From assembly GCF_003696205.1 (NCBI RefSeq), contig NZ_RFFI01000010.1, positions 1 through 54,146 of the forward strand: DNA of 54,146 nt. Reading direction: 5' to 3'. Source of the stretch: Cellulomonas triticagri. Its GTDB lineage: Bacteria > Actinomycetota > Actinomycetes > Actinomycetales > Cellulomonadaceae. Made by a program: the position numbers and the translations under genes. The notes beneath the pieces are model-generated. The model was not told where the DNA came from and made no database searches. It worked only from the letters and a program-made list of their open reading frames with translations. Positions 45,216 through 53,755 of the stretch are shown here, piece after piece (position 1 is the stretch's first letter; each line of letters starts with the position of its first letter).

Positions 45216-46073
45216 TCAGCCCTTGACGGCGCCCTGGGTCAGCCCGGACACGATCTGGCGCTGGAACAGCAGCACCAGGACGACGACGGGGATGGTCACG
45301 ACGACGGCGGCGGCGGAGATCGCGCCGGTGGGGTCCTCGAACTGGGAGGCCCCCGAGAAGAACGCGAGCGCGGCGGGCACGGGCCGGGCGGCCTCGGTGG
45401 ACGTCAGGGAGATGCCGTACACGAAGTCGTTCCAGGCGATGAAGAACGCGATCAGCGCGGTGGTGAACACCCCGGGCGCGGCCAGCGGGATGATCGCCTT
45501 GCGGAACGCCTGCCAGGTGGTGGCCCCGTCGACCTGCGCGGCCTGCTCGAGCTCCCACGGGATCTGCCGGAAGAACGCGGTGAGCGTCCAGATGGAGATC
45601 GGCAGCGTGAGCGACAGGTACGGGATGACCAGCCCGGCCCAGGTGTCGTACAGGCCGATGCTGCGCCACAGGTTGAACAGCGGCGTGACGATGGAGATGA
45701 CCGGGAAGATCGACACCCCGAGCGCGGTGGTGAGGATGAGCTTGCGCCCCGGGAACTCCAGCCGTGCGATGGCGTACGCCGCGAGCGTGGCGAGCACCGA
45801 CGACACCGCGGTGGCGATCAGCGAGATGCCGATGGAGTTGCGCAGGGACGACAGGAACAGCTCCTGCGCGGACCCGTCGGGCCCGAGGATCTGCTCGTAG
45901 TTGCTCCAGGTCCACGTCGTCGGCAGGAAGCTGCCCGAGTTCAGGTCGCTGGGGAGCTTGAACGACGTCGCCATGATGGAGATCACCGGGAACAGCGCCC
46001 ACACGAGCACCGCGACCGTGATCGCCGCCCACGCGACCTTCTGCTTGCCCGTCAGGGCCGTGGCCGCGCCCAT
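45216..46073 (-). CDS. sugB: Sugar ABC transporter permease, SugB type
   Basis: A 285-residue permease with six membrane helices. The EAA loop ELEQAAQVDGATTWQAFRKAIIPLA contacts the ATPase. The helix SIFPVISIVTPLFNLWRSIGLYDTWAGL is characteristic of MalG/SugB-type subunits. ATG 46073 overlaps the sugA stop (ATGA). A normal length for the family; downstream 34 bases separate it from sugC. Confidence 0.92.
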   Translation of the reverse strand: MGAATALTGKQKVAWAAITVAVLVWALFPVISIMATSFKLPSDLNSGSFLPTTWTWSNYEQILGPDGSAQELFLSSLRNSIGISLIATAVSSVLATLAAYAIARLEFPGRKLILTTALGVSIFPVISIVTPLFNLWRSIGLYDTWAGLVIPYLSLTLPISIWTLTAFFRQIPWELEQAAQVDGATTWQAFRKAIIPLAAPGVFTTALIAFFIAWNDFVYGISLTSTEAARPVPAALAFFSGASQFEDPTGAISAAAVVVTIPVVVLVLLFQRQIVSGLTQGAVKG

Positions 46074-47032
46074 CACTTCTCCCCTCGTGCACCGGCGAGG
46101 TCGACCTTGAAGATCTTGATCGCGATGAAGCAGATGATCAGGACGCACACGAACAGCAGCACGGAGATCGCGGAGCCGAGGCCGATCTCCAGGCGTCCGA
46201 TGGACGTCCGGTAGGCCAGCAGCGACAGCACCGTGGTCCCGTTCGCTCCGTTGGTCATGATGAAGACGTTGTCGAAGACGCGGAACGCGTCGAGGGCCCG
46301 GAACAGGACGGCGACCATGATGGCGGCCTTCATGTTCGGCAGGACCACGCGCTTCATCCGCTGCCACCAGGTGGCGCCGTCGACCTGCGCGGCCTCCTCG
46401 AGGTCGCCCGGCACCTGGGCGAGGCCCGCGAGCAGCAGCAGGGAGATGAACGGCGTCGTCTTCCACACCTCGGAGGCGATGATGACGAACAGGCTGGTGC
46501 CGGTCCCGGCGAACCAGTTGAGGTCGCTGCTGATGCCGGGCACCCAGTCGAACCAGCTGTTCACGTAGCCGGAGTCGATGTTGAAGGCGTAGAACCAGGC
46601 GAACGCCGAGACGACCGTGATGATGCCGTAGGGCACGAGGATCGCGGTGCGCAGCAGGCCGCGCAGCCGGAGGACGGCGCGGTGCATGACCAGGGCGAGC
46701 GCGAACCCGAGCACGAGCTCGATGGCGACGGTGATGACCATGATCACCGTGGTGACCAGCAGGGACCACCAGAACACCGGGTCCGTCAGGATGACCCCGT
46801 AGTTGCCGAGACCGACGAACGCGCGGTCGTCGGGGGCGGTGAGCCGGAACCGGAACAGCGACTCGTAGACGGCCTGCGCGATCGGGTAGGCGGTGACGGC
46901 GAGCATGACCACGAACGCCGGGCCGGCGAGCAGCCACCCGAGCCGCGCCTCGGCGCGCGCCCGGTCGCTCTTGCGCGCCTTGCCCGGTGCCGGCGCCGCG
47001 GTGCGCGGGCGGGACCTCACGTCGGTACTCAC
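46073..47032 (-). CDS. sugA: Sugar ABC transporter permease, SugA type
   Basis: A 319-residue permease with six helices. Features: ARLGWLLAGPAFVVMLAVTAYPIAQAVYES in parts (GWLLAGPAFVVML), and the EAA loop DLEEAAQVDGATWWQRMKRVVLPNM. The first 30 residues are basic and cytoplasmic. GTG 47032 overlaps the lpqY stop (GTGA). Partner of SugB in the membrane channel. Confidence 0.92.
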   Translation of the reverse strand: MSTDVRSRPRTAAPAPGKARKSDRARAEARLGWLLAGPAFVVMLAVTAYPIAQAVYESLFRFRLTAPDDRAFVGLGNYGVILTDPVFWWSLLVTTVIMVITVAIELVLGFALALVMHRAVLRLRGLLRTAILVPYGIITVVSAFAWFYAFNIDSGYVNSWFDWVPGISSDLNWFAGTGTSLFVIIASEVWKTTPFISLLLLAGLAQVPGDLEEAAQVDGATWWQRMKRVVLPNMKAAIMVAVLFRALDAFRVFDNVFIMTNGANGTTVLSLLAYRTSIGRLEIGLGSAISVLLFVCVLIICFIAIKIFKVDLAGARGEK

Positions 47033-48321
47033 AGCAGCCGCTCCCCTCGCAGCACGGCGGTGATGAAGTCGGTGGACTCCTGCGGTGTGGAGTCCGGGTC
47101 GACCGAGACCGGCGGGTGCCAGGTCTCCTGCAGGCCCTGGGAGACCTCGTTGTAGTACGGGGTCTGCGGGCGCGGGGCGGCCTGCTCGAGCGACTGGCGG
47201 ATGACGTCCGCCATCGGGAACGTGTCCTGCACCTCGGGGTCGTCGTACGCGACGGTGGAGGCGGGCGGGTTGCCGTCGGACACGAAGTACGCGGCCTGGT
47301 TCTCGGGCGCCACGATGCACGCGGCGGCCTGGTACGCCTCGTCCACGTGCTCGCTGTACGCGCCGACGCCGAGGTTGATGCCGCCGTACGGCGGGGCGGC
47401 GTCGGTGCCCTCGACGACCTGCGGGTAGACGGCCCAGCCGACGTCGTCCAGGAAGGCCTGGTCGAGCGTGCCGTCCTCGACGGCGGCCTGCATCGCGGGC
47501 CACACGAACGGCCAGTTGACCATGAACGACCCGGAGTCCCCCTGGAACTGGGAGAGGGACGCGTTCTCGTCCTGGGTCGGCAGCCCGGCGCCGCCGAGGC
47601 GGTCCTGCCCGATCTCGGAGATGATCCGCGCGGCCTCGCGCCCGGCGTCGGACTCCAGCCCGAGCTCGACCTCGTCGGCCGGGGCCTCGGGCGTCTCGAC
47701 GACGTGGCCGCCGGCGGACTCGATCAGCGCGTTGATCCACACGGTGTACGCCTCGGCCTTGATGCCCTGCACGCCGAGCGTGAGGTCCTGGTCGCGGGCG
47801 GCGTCCATCACCTGGTCCCAGGTCACCGGGGTGGTGGCGGGGTCCAGCCCCGCGGTCTCGGCGACCGACTTCTTGTACCAGAGCAGCTGCGTGTTGGCCC
47901 AGAACGGGACGGTCACGAGCTCGTCGCCCCAGGACGCGCCCTGGAGCGCACCCGCGGCGACGCCCTCGCTGACCTGCTCCGCGACGTCGTCCGGGACCGG
48001 CGCCAGGAACCCTGCGTTGGCGAGCTCCGGGATGAACGGCGGGTCGAGGCTCATCAGGTCGATGGAGGAGTCCGCCGCGGCGAGCCGCCGGGCGAGCTGC
48101 TCGCGCTGGGCGCTGGCCTCGCGGGGCAGCACCGACACCTCGATCCGGTAGGCGCCGCCCGCCGCGTCCGTGCACTGCTGCGCCAGCGCCGCCTGCCCGC
48201 CCGCGTCGGGGTTCGTGTACCAGGTCAGCACCGGGGTGTCGTCGGCCGGGGCGCAGGCCCCGAGGCCCACCCCCAGCGCGAGCACCGCGGTCCCGGCGAT
48301 CGCCCTCGACCGTCTCCGCAA
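47029..48321 (-). CDS. lpqY: Sugar-binding lipoprotein, LpqY-like
   Basis: A 430-residue extracytoplasmic binding lipoprotein. The TTG at 48321 is chosen because GGGAG lies about 7 bases upstream and because it gives a classic signal peptide (LRRRSRAIAGTAVLALGVGLGAC) with lipobox LGAC; the longer ATG reading adds 21 residues before the signal. The mature part (LPREASAQREQLARRLAAADSSIDLMSLDP, in parts LPREASAQREQLARRL and SSIDLMSLD; WANTQLLWYKKS; FMVNWPFVWPAM) closely resembles mycobacterial LpqY, the trehalose-binding subunit. Trehalose is the likely but unproven ligand. Confidence 0.85.
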   Translation of the reverse strand: MRRRSRAIAGTAVLALGVGLGACAPADDTPVLTWYTNPDAGGQAALAQQCTDAAGGAYRIEVSVLPREASAQREQLARRLAAADSSIDLMSLDPPFIPELANAGFLAPVPDDVAEQVSEGVAAGALQGASWGDELVTVPFWANTQLLWYKKSVAETAGLDPATTPVTWDQVMDAARDQDLTLGVQGIKAEAYTVWINALIESAGGHVVETPEAPADEVELGLESDAGREAARIISEIGQDRLGGAGLPTQDENASLSQFQGDSGSFMVNWPFVWPAMQAAVEDGTLDQAFLDDVGWAVYPQVVEGTDAAPPYGGINLGVGAYSEHVDEAYQAAACIVAPENQAAYFVSDGNPPASTVAYDDPEVQDTFPMADVIRQSLEQAAPRPQTPYYNEVSQGLQETWHPPVSVDPDSTPQESTDFITAVLRGERLL

Positions 48322-48365
48322 GTCGGTTCTCCCGTCGTCGGCGCCGCGTCCGCCCCACCTCGGGC

Positions 48366-48396
48366 GTGCGGCGTTTCGCACCATTTCTGCACATAA
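48366..48396 (-). promoter_or_regulatory. lpqY promoter -10 (TTATGT) with downstream inverted repeat
   Basis: TTATGT (minus strand of 48391-48396) would start transcription near 48384. Just downstream, GTGCG (48366-48370) and CGCAC (48377-48381) form an inverted repeat around GCGTTT, a suitable operator position. The remaining divergent gap to the carbonic anhydrase gene (48322-48616, 295 bases) shows nothing else clear. Confidence 0.4.
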
Positions 48397-48616
48397 GGGC
48401 TACACCGCTCCGCGCGGCCCTGCCACCGGAACGCCTGGCCGCGGACCCGGTCCCCGGGCGACGCCGCCCGGCACCCCGTCCGCGATCGGGGACGCCCACC
48501 CAGCCGCAGCGGGCGGGGCGTGCCGTGCGCCCGCCGATCACCTACCCAGGTGCCGGAGGCGCGCGGCCGGTGGACGCCGGGCGCCGCCCCGCCCGGCGCG
48601 GGTGCACCATGGGGGC

Positions 48617-49282
48617 ATGGCACACCCCACCACCCCCGCCGAGGCCTGGAGCGCCCTGCGCGCCGGCAACGACCGGTTCGTGCACGGCGCGATGGAGCAC
48701 CCCTCGCAGGGCATCGAGCGTCGCGCCGAGGTCTCGTCCGCGCAGCACCCGTTCGCTGTCGTGTTCGGCTGCTCGGACAGCCGCGTCGCGGCCGAGATCA
48801 TCTTCGACCAGGGCCTCGGCGACGTCTTCGTGGTCCGCACCGCCGGGCACGTGCTCGACACCACGGTCATCGGCTCGATCGAGTACGGCGTCGAGGTGCT
48901 GGGCGCCTCGCTCGTCGTCGTCCTCGGCCACGACTCGTGCGGTGCCGTCGCGGCCGCCACGGCCGCGCTGACCACCGGCGAGCTGCCCCGCGGGTTCGTC
49001 CGCGCCGTGGTGGACCGCGTGATCCCGAGCATCGTGTCGCTCGCGCACGGCCCCGACGCCGCCGGGCGCCCGCGCGACCTCGCCACCGTGGACCCCGCGG
49101 AGCTGGGCCACGAGCACGTCCGGCACACGGTGGACATGCTGCGCTCGTACTCGGTCACCCTGGCCGAGGCCATCGACGAGGGCCGCTGCGCCGTCGTCGG
49201 CGTGGAGTACACGCTGGAGGACGGCCTGGCGCGGCTCACCAGCGCGGTCGGCGACGTCGGCGAGGCCCCGGTCCGCCCCTGA
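48617..49282 (+). CDS. Beta-class carbonic anhydrase
   Basis: A 221-residue zinc enzyme that interconverts CO2 and bicarbonate. Zinc ligands C52, H105 and C108 lie in VFGCSDSRVAAE and LGHDSCGA, with the catalytic dyad D54-R56. VVRTAGHVLD and GVEYTLEDGLARL are further family features. ATG 48617 follows a CACCAT hexamer by 6 bases and has no ribosome site, so it is probably leaderless. A 14-base-pair inverted repeat follows the gene, then fumC. Confidence 0.93.
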   Translation: MAHPTTPAEAWSALRAGNDRFVHGAMEHPSQGIERRAEVSSAQHPFAVVFGCSDSRVAAEIIFDQGLGDVFVVRTAGHVLDTTVIGSIEYGVEVLGASLVVVLGHDSCGAVAAATAALTTGELPRGFVRAVVDRVIPSIVSLAHGPDAAGRPRDLATVDPAELGHEHVRHTVDMLRSYSVTLAEAIDEGRCAVVGVEYTLEDGLARLTSAVGDVGEAPVRP

Positions 49283-49298
49283 CCCACCCGCCCGCGCC

Positions 49299-49349
49299 GG
49301 GCGTGGCGCAGGACCCGGGCCCGAGGTCCGTGTGACCTGCGCCACGCCC
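49299..49349. terminator. 14-base-pair inverted repeat between carbonic anhydrase and fumC genes
   Basis: GGGCGTGGCGCAGG (49299-49312) and CCTGCGCCACGCCC (49336-49349) are perfect complements with a 23-base loop. The position, 17 bases after a stop codon, suggests a terminator. The large loop also allows an operator role for fumC. Confidence 0.5.
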
Positions 49350-49395
49350 CGCCCGGCGGACGCTCCCCCACCCTGACGGGCGCGCCGCGCGATGG

Positions 49396-49401
49396 CAGGA
49401 T
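49396..49401 (+). promoter_or_regulatory. Leaderless promoter -10 (CAGGAT) for fumC
   Basis: CAGGAT ends 7 bases before ATG 49409. Confidence 0.45.
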
Positions 49402-49408
49402 CGGCGCC

Positions 49409-50821
49409 ATGAACCTGCACGCCGACGACGCCGTCCAGTACCGCACCGAGCACGACACGATGGGCGAGGTCCGGGTCCCGGTCGACGCCCTGTACCGCGC
49501 CCAGACCCAGCGCGCGGTCGAGAACTTCCCGATCAGCGGCACGACCCTGGAGCGCGGCCACGTCGCCGCCCTCGCGCGGGTCAAGAAGGCCGCCGCCCTC
49601 GCCAACGCCGAGCTCGGCATCCTCGACCGGGCCGTGGCGGACGCCATCGCCGCCGCCGCGGACGAGGTCGCCGAGGGCCGCCACGACGCGCACTTCCCGG
49701 TCGACGTCTACCAGACCGGCTCGGGCACCTCCTCGAACATGAACATGAACGAGGTGCTGGCCACGCTCGCCACCCGGGCGCTCGGGGCGGACGTGCACCC
49801 GAACGACCACGTGAACGCCTCGCAGTCCTCCAACGACGTCTTCCCGACCTCCGTGCACGTCGCCGCGACCGACGGCGCCGTCAACGACCTGGTCCCGGCG
49901 CTGGAGCACCTGGCGGCGTCCCTGGAGCGCCTGGCCGCCCGGCACGCCGACGACGTCAAGGCCGGCCGCACCCACCTCATGGACGCGACGCCCGTGACGT
50001 TCGGGCAGGAGTTCGGCGGGTACGCCGCGGCCGTGCGCCGGGGCGTCGAGCGCGTGCGGGCGGCTCTCCCCCGCGTCGCCGAGGTCCCGCTCGGCGGCAC
50101 CGCCGTGGGCACCGGGATCAACACCCCGGCGGGCTTCCCGCAGCGGGTCATCGCGCTGCTCGCGCAGGAGACCGGCCTGCCGCTCACCGAGGCCCGCGAC
50201 CACTTCGAGGCGCAGGGCGCGCGGGACGGGCTGGTCGAGCTCTCGGGCGCGCTGAAGACCATCGCGGTCAGCCTCACCAAGATCTGCAACGACCTGCGCT
50301 GGATGGGGTCGGGCCCGAACACCGGCCTGGGCGAGATCCGCATCCCCGACCTGCAGCCGGGGTCCTCGATCATGCCCGGCAAGGTGAACCCGGTGATCCC
50401 GGAGGCCGTGCTCATGGTCGGCGCGCGCGTCGTCGGCAACGACGCCACCGTGGCGTGGGCGGGCGCCAGCGGCTCCTTCGAGCTCAACGTGCAGATCCCC
50501 GTCATGGGCCAGGCCGTGCTGGAGTCCGAGCGGCTGCTGGCCGCCGCGTGCCGGGTGCTCGCCGACCGTACGGTGGACGGCATCGAGGTGGTCGTCGAGC
50601 GCGGGGCCGCCTACGCGGGCTCCTCGCCCTCGATCGTCACCCCGCTGAACCGCGTCATCGGCTACGAGGCGGCCGCGAAGATCGCCAAGCACGCCGTGGC
50701 CCGCGGCATCACCGTGCGCGAGGCCGTGGTGGACCTCGGCTACGTCGAGCGCGGCGAGGTCACCGAGGCGCAGCTGGACGAGGCGCTGGACCTGCTGCGG
50801 ATAACCCGCCCCGCCTCCTGA
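49409..50821 (+). CDS. fumC: Class II fumarase
   Basis: A 470-residue member of the fumarase/aspartase superfamily, hydrating fumarate to malate in the TCA cycle. Motifs: [35 protein letters not shown], the THLMDATPV histidine loop, and the signature [15 protein letters not shown]. The [14 protein letters not shown] loop and KVNPVI favour fumarase over aspartase. ATG 49409 is leaderless. Carbonic anhydrase upstream is in the same orientation but probably in a separate transcript. Confidence 0.95.
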   Translation: MNLHADDAVQYRTEHDTMGEVRVPVDALYRAQTQRAVENFPISGTTLERGHVAALARVKKAAALANAELGILDRAVADAIAAAADEVAEGRHDAHFPVDVYQTGSGTSSNMNMNEVLATLATRALGADVHPNDHVNASQSSNDVFPTSVHVAATDGAVNDLVPALEHLAASLERLAARHADDVKAGRTHLMDATPVTFGQEFGGYAAAVRRGVERVRAALPRVAEVPLGGTAVGTGINTPAGFPQRVIALLAQETGLPLTEARDHFEAQGARDGLVELSGALKTIAVSLTKICNDLRWMGSGPNTGLGEIRIPDLQPGSSIMPGKVNPVIPEAVLMVGARVVGNDATVAWAGASGSFELNVQIPVMGQAVLESERLLAAACRVLADRTVDGIEVVVERGAAYAGSSPSIVTPLNRVIGYEAAAKIAKHAVARGITVREAVVDLGYVERGEVTEAQLDEALDLLRITRPAS

Positions 50822-50913
50822 GCCGTACGCGCCACGACGCCGGGCGCATCCCCCTGGATGCGCCCGGCGTCGCGCCGTACGGCCCGCGCGGACCCATGGC
50901 GGCCGCGCGGGCC
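50822..50913. terminator. Twin large hairpins between convergent fumC and chemoreceptor genes
   Basis: First hairpin: a 16-base-pair stem (50836-50851 with 50856-50871) and 4-base loop, extended by an 8-base-pair outer stem (50822-50829 with 50876-50883). Second hairpin: an 11-base-pair stem (50881-50891 with 50903-50913). The outer stem of the first and the left arm of the second share 50881-50883. The pair fills the 96-base convergent gap and should stop transcription both ways. Confidence 0.75.
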
Positions 50914-50917
50914 CGTC

Positions 50918-53023
50918 TCAGCGGGCGAGCGTGAACTCGTCCGCGCCGCGGGCGAGCTCGGCGGCCACGTCCCCGAGGGTGACGACGGCCTGCCGCACCT
51001 CGGCCGCGCCGTCGAACGCCTGCCCGGCGGCCTGCGCCACGTCGGCGGCGCTGCCCGCGATGTCGGTGGTGCTCTCGGCGGCGACCACGAGGTTCCGCTC
51101 GATCTCCGAGGTCGTGGCGCTCTGCTCCTCGACCACCGCGGACACCGCGCCCTGCAGCTCGTCCACCGTGGTGACGGCCTGCGAGATGCGGGACACGGAC
51201 GCCTGCACGTCGGCGGCGTCCCGGGTCACGGCCTCGAGCACCGGCGCGATGGTGCCGATGGCGCTCGACGTCTGCTGCGCCAGGTCCTTGACCTCCCCGG
51301 CGACGACCGCGAACCCGGCGCCCGCGGAGCCCGCCCGGGCGGCCTCGATGCTGGCGTTCAGCGCGAGCAGGTGGGTCTGGCTGGCGATGGTGGTGACCGT
51401 GTCGAGCACGGCCGCGATCTGCGAGGTCGACGCGGCGAGCCGGTCGGCCGCCTGCCCGGCCTCGGCGGTGATGCCGACGGCCTGCGCCGCCTCGCCCGAC
51501 GCCGACGTGACGTCGTGCGCCACGGACTCGATCGACGCGCGCATCTCCGTCATCGCGGCGGTGACGGTCTGCACCTCGGTGCTCACGACCGACGCCGACC
51601 CGGCGGCCCCCTGGGCCCGGGACACGGTGCGGCCCGCGGCCTCCTCCAGCGTGCCCGACGACCCGTCCAGGCGGCCCGCGGTGCTGCGCACCGCCTCGGC
51701 ACCCTGCTGCATGCGGGTCAGCGCGGCGCGCATCGCCGCGATGGCCTCGCCGAGCGCGGCGCCCATGACGCCGATCTCGTCGGTGCCCTCGCCGCGGACG
51801 TCCACCGACAGGTCGCGCTCGGCGACCCGGCGCAGGGCCCCGGTCAGGCGGCCCACGCGGCCGACGACGCGGCCGGAGATCCAGACGACCAGCGCCACGG
51901 CGAGCAGGGCGACCACGAGGCCGACGACCAGCAGCGTCACCACGAGGGTGCTCGCCCCGGACTCGAGCTCCGAGGACACCGCCTTCAGGTCGGCGTCGAA
52001 GCCCCAGGCCGCGACGGTCCAGCCCCAGGGGGCGTACCGGGCGACCTCGACGGTCGCGGTGCCGGCGTCGCCGAGGTCGACGCGCTCCTCGGCGACCTCG
52101 CCCTCGGCGAGCTCGGCGCCCGCCTCGACCAGGCGGGTCGCGTACGGCTCGCCGTCGGCGTCCACCTGCGCGGCGGAGTCGCCGACCTGCGCGCCGGGCG
52201 GCGGCACGACCCACGCGCCGGACGCGTCCGCGACGGTCAGGTAGCCCTGGGTCCCGACGGTCACCTCGGCGAGCGCCTCGCGCAGCGGGGCGTCCACGTC
52301 GGTCTGCGGCACGCCGACGAACAGCGCGCCGACGACCTCGCCGTCGACGGTCAGCGGCGCGTACGCGGTGACGTACGGCTGCCCGACGACGACCGCGGTG
52401 CCGTAGTAGGGGTTGCCGGCCAGCAGCGACTGGACGACGGCGTTCGGGGTGCCGTCCGCGCCGGTCGCCGCGATGGCGGTGCCGATGGCGCGGTTGCCCT
52501 CGGCGTTGGTCACCGAGGTCGCGACGCGCAGCATGTCGCCGTCGGCGTCGACCCGCTGGAAGACGGTGACCGCCGCACCGAGCAGGCCGCTGATCTCGTC
52601 CACCACGGGCACGGGCGTCGCGGGGTCGGTCGTCCGGCCGAGCCACTGCCCGCCGACGAGCAGCTGCGGCAGCGTGACGTCCTGCGTCGCGCCGGAGGTC
52701 TGGTCGGTGACGGTCCACGCCTCGGGCGAGCCGAAGCCGACCGCGCCGGCGCGGTCGAAGGTCTGCTGGGCGACCCGCAGGTCGGACGCCATCCGGTCGG
52801 TCACGGTGGCGACCTGGGTGGTGACGAGGGTGACCGCCTGGTGGGTGGTCTGCACCATCGCGTCACGGGTGAGCCGGTCGACGTCGTCACCGGCGTCGCG
52901 GGCGAGCCCGGACACCTGGACACCGCCGACGACGGTGAGCAGGGCCGCGGTCACGGCGACGGCACCGGCGCCGGTGGCGACGAGCTGGGCGCGCAGGCTG
53001 CTGCGCAGTCGGGGCAGGGGCAC
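50918..53023 (-). CDS. Methyl-accepting chemotaxis protein with Cache sensor
   Basis: A 701-residue transmembrane chemoreceptor. Helix 1 spans about 13-36 and helix 2 about 367-392, enclosing a 330-residue extracytoplasmic Cache-type ligand domain ([22 protein letters not shown] is a Cache core). A HAMP domain follows (about 393-447), then the MCP coiled coil with tip [20 protein letters not shown] and [18 protein letters not shown] 53023 has AGGAGA 6-7 bases upstream. The promoter region contains a sigma-28-like motif. Likely senses a small carboxylate or amino acid; the ligand is not identifiable. Confidence 0.92.
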   Translation of the reverse strand: MPLPRLRSSLRAQLVATGAGAVAVTAALLTVVGGVQVSGLARDAGDDVDRLTRDAMVQTTHQAVTLVTTQVATVTDRMASDLRVAQQTFDRAGAVGFGSPEAWTVTDQTSGATQDVTLPQLLVGGQWLGRTTDPATPVPVVDEISGLLGAAVTVFQRVDADGDMLRVATSVTNAEGNRAIGTAIAATGADGTPNAVVQSLLAGNPYYGTAVVVGQPYVTAYAPLTVDGEVVGALFVGVPQTDVDAPLREALAEVTVGTQGYLTVADASGAWVVPPPGAQVGDSAAQVDADGEPYATRLVEAGAELAEGEVAEERVDLGDAGTATVEVARYAPWGWTVAAWGFDADLKAVSSELESGASTLVVTLLVVGLVVALLAVALVVWISGRVVGRVGRLTGALRRVAERDLSVDVRGEGTDEIGVMGAALGEAIAAMRAALTRMQQGAEAVRSTAGRLDGSSGTLEEAAGRTVSRAQGAAGSASVVSTEVQTVTAAMTEMRASIESVAHDVTSASGEAAQAVGITAEAGQAADRLAASTSQIAAVLDTVTTIASQTHLLALNASIEAARAGSAGAGFAVVAGEVKDLAQQTSSAIGTIAPVLEAVTRDAADVQASVSRISQAVTTVDELQGAVSAVVEEQSATTSEIERNLVVAAESTTDIAGSAADVAQAAGQAFDGAAEVRQAVVTLGDVAAELARGADEFTLAR

Positions 53024-53090
53024 GGGTTGTCTCCTGGGCCGAGAAGGGGGGGTGGTCGAGGACGCGCCGGGCCCCCTCCGGCGCTCTCCC

Positions 53091-53116
53091 TATCGGAGGA
53101 CGAAGGTCCTAGATGA
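53091..53116 (-). promoter_or_regulatory. Sigma-28 (FliA)-like promoter of the Cache chemoreceptor
   Basis: On the minus strand TCAT (from 53116) and CCGATA (53091-53096) have 20 bases between the first T and the CCGAT, matching FliA geometry and the copy at 12917. Leader length would be about 60 bases. Confidence 0.55.
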
Positions 53117-53196
53117 GACATGACTGGTCCGAAACGGACGCTTCCGCACGCTTTCACCCGTATCCGCACACGCCGCCCGCGCGGAGACGCGCGGCG

Positions 53197-53685
53197 TCAG
53201 GAGGTGGGGTCCTCGATCTGGGTGAGGACGCGGGAGAGCAGGGCGGCCAGGGTGTCGCGCTCGGGCTCGCTCAGGGTCGTCAGGGCCTGGGCCTCGCGGG
53301 CCAGGTGCTGCGGCATCAGGCGGTCCACCGCCGAGCGACCCGCGTCCGTGAGCGTCAGCAGGACGCCGCGCCGGTCGCCGTGCGGGATGCCGCGCTGCAC
53401 CAGCCCCGCCTCGACCAGCGCGTCCGCACGCTTCGTGATCGCCGCGCCGGACGCCGCCGTGATGGTCGAGACCTCGCCCGGGCGCAGCGGGCCGTCCGCG
53501 CGGCGCAGCGCGCACAGCACGTCGAACTCGCCGCGGTTCAGCCCCTCGGCCGCGAGCGCGTGCTCGGCCCGCGCCGCGAGCAGCGCCGCGACCCGGGTGA
53601 TGCGGCCGGCCACCGCGATGGGCTCGACGTCCAGGTCCGGCACCTGCCGGTGCCACTCCGCGCGCAGGCGGTCCACGCTGTCCAC
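53197..53685 (-). CDS. MarR-family transcriptional regulator
   Basis: A 162-residue winged-helix regulator. The recognition helix region is STITAASGAAITKRADALVEAGLVQR, with wing HGDRRGVLLTLTDAGR. N- and C-terminal helices form the dimer interface. GTG 53685 is leaderless (TAGGCT 7 bases upstream). It faces a divergent membrane protein gene across two 12-base palindromes, so it probably represses both itself and that gene, responding to an aromatic or phenolic ligand as is common in the family. Confidence 0.9.
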   Translation of the reverse strand: MDSVDRLRAEWHRQVPDLDVEPIAVAGRITRVAALLAARAEHALAAEGLNRGEFDVLCALRRADGPLRPGEVSTITAASGAAITKRADALVEAGLVQRGIPHGDRRGVLLTLTDAGRSAVDRLMPQHLAREAQALTTLSEPERDTLAALLSRVLTQIEDPTS

Positions 53686-53692
53686 GCCCGCC

Positions 53693-53698
53693 AGCCTA
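53693..53698 (-). promoter_or_regulatory. Leaderless promoter -10 (TAGGCT) for the marR gene
   Basis: TAGGCT ends 7 bases before GTG 53685. Confidence 0.6.
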
Positions 53699-53706
53699 CC
53701 GCGGCG

Positions 53707-53733
53707 TTCACCGGTGAATCATTCACTGGTGAA
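53707..53733. promoter_or_regulatory. Tandem MarR-type operators (TTCACCGGTGAA and TTCACTGGTGAA)
   Basis: Two 12-base palindromes, 53707-53718 (perfect) and 53722-53733 (one central mismatch), have centres 15 bases apart. The first lies at the marR -35 region and the second covers the expected -35 of the divergent gene, so occupancy would silence both. Confidence 0.75.
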
Positions 53734-53743
53734 CGATCTGGCG

Positions 53744-53749
53744 TACGAT
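53744..53749 (+). promoter_or_regulatory. Leaderless promoter -10 (TACGAT) for the FUSC-like gene
   Basis: TACGAT ends 6 bases before GTG 53756; the second MarR palindrome sits 11 bases upstream, overlapping the -35 position. Confidence 0.55.
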
Positions 53750-53755
53750 CGCGCG

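Noticed and set aside
49331..49346. Second CRP/GlxR site before fumC
   Set aside because: Only the TGTGA half matches; the other half reads CCACG rather than TCACA and is explained by the inverted repeat.
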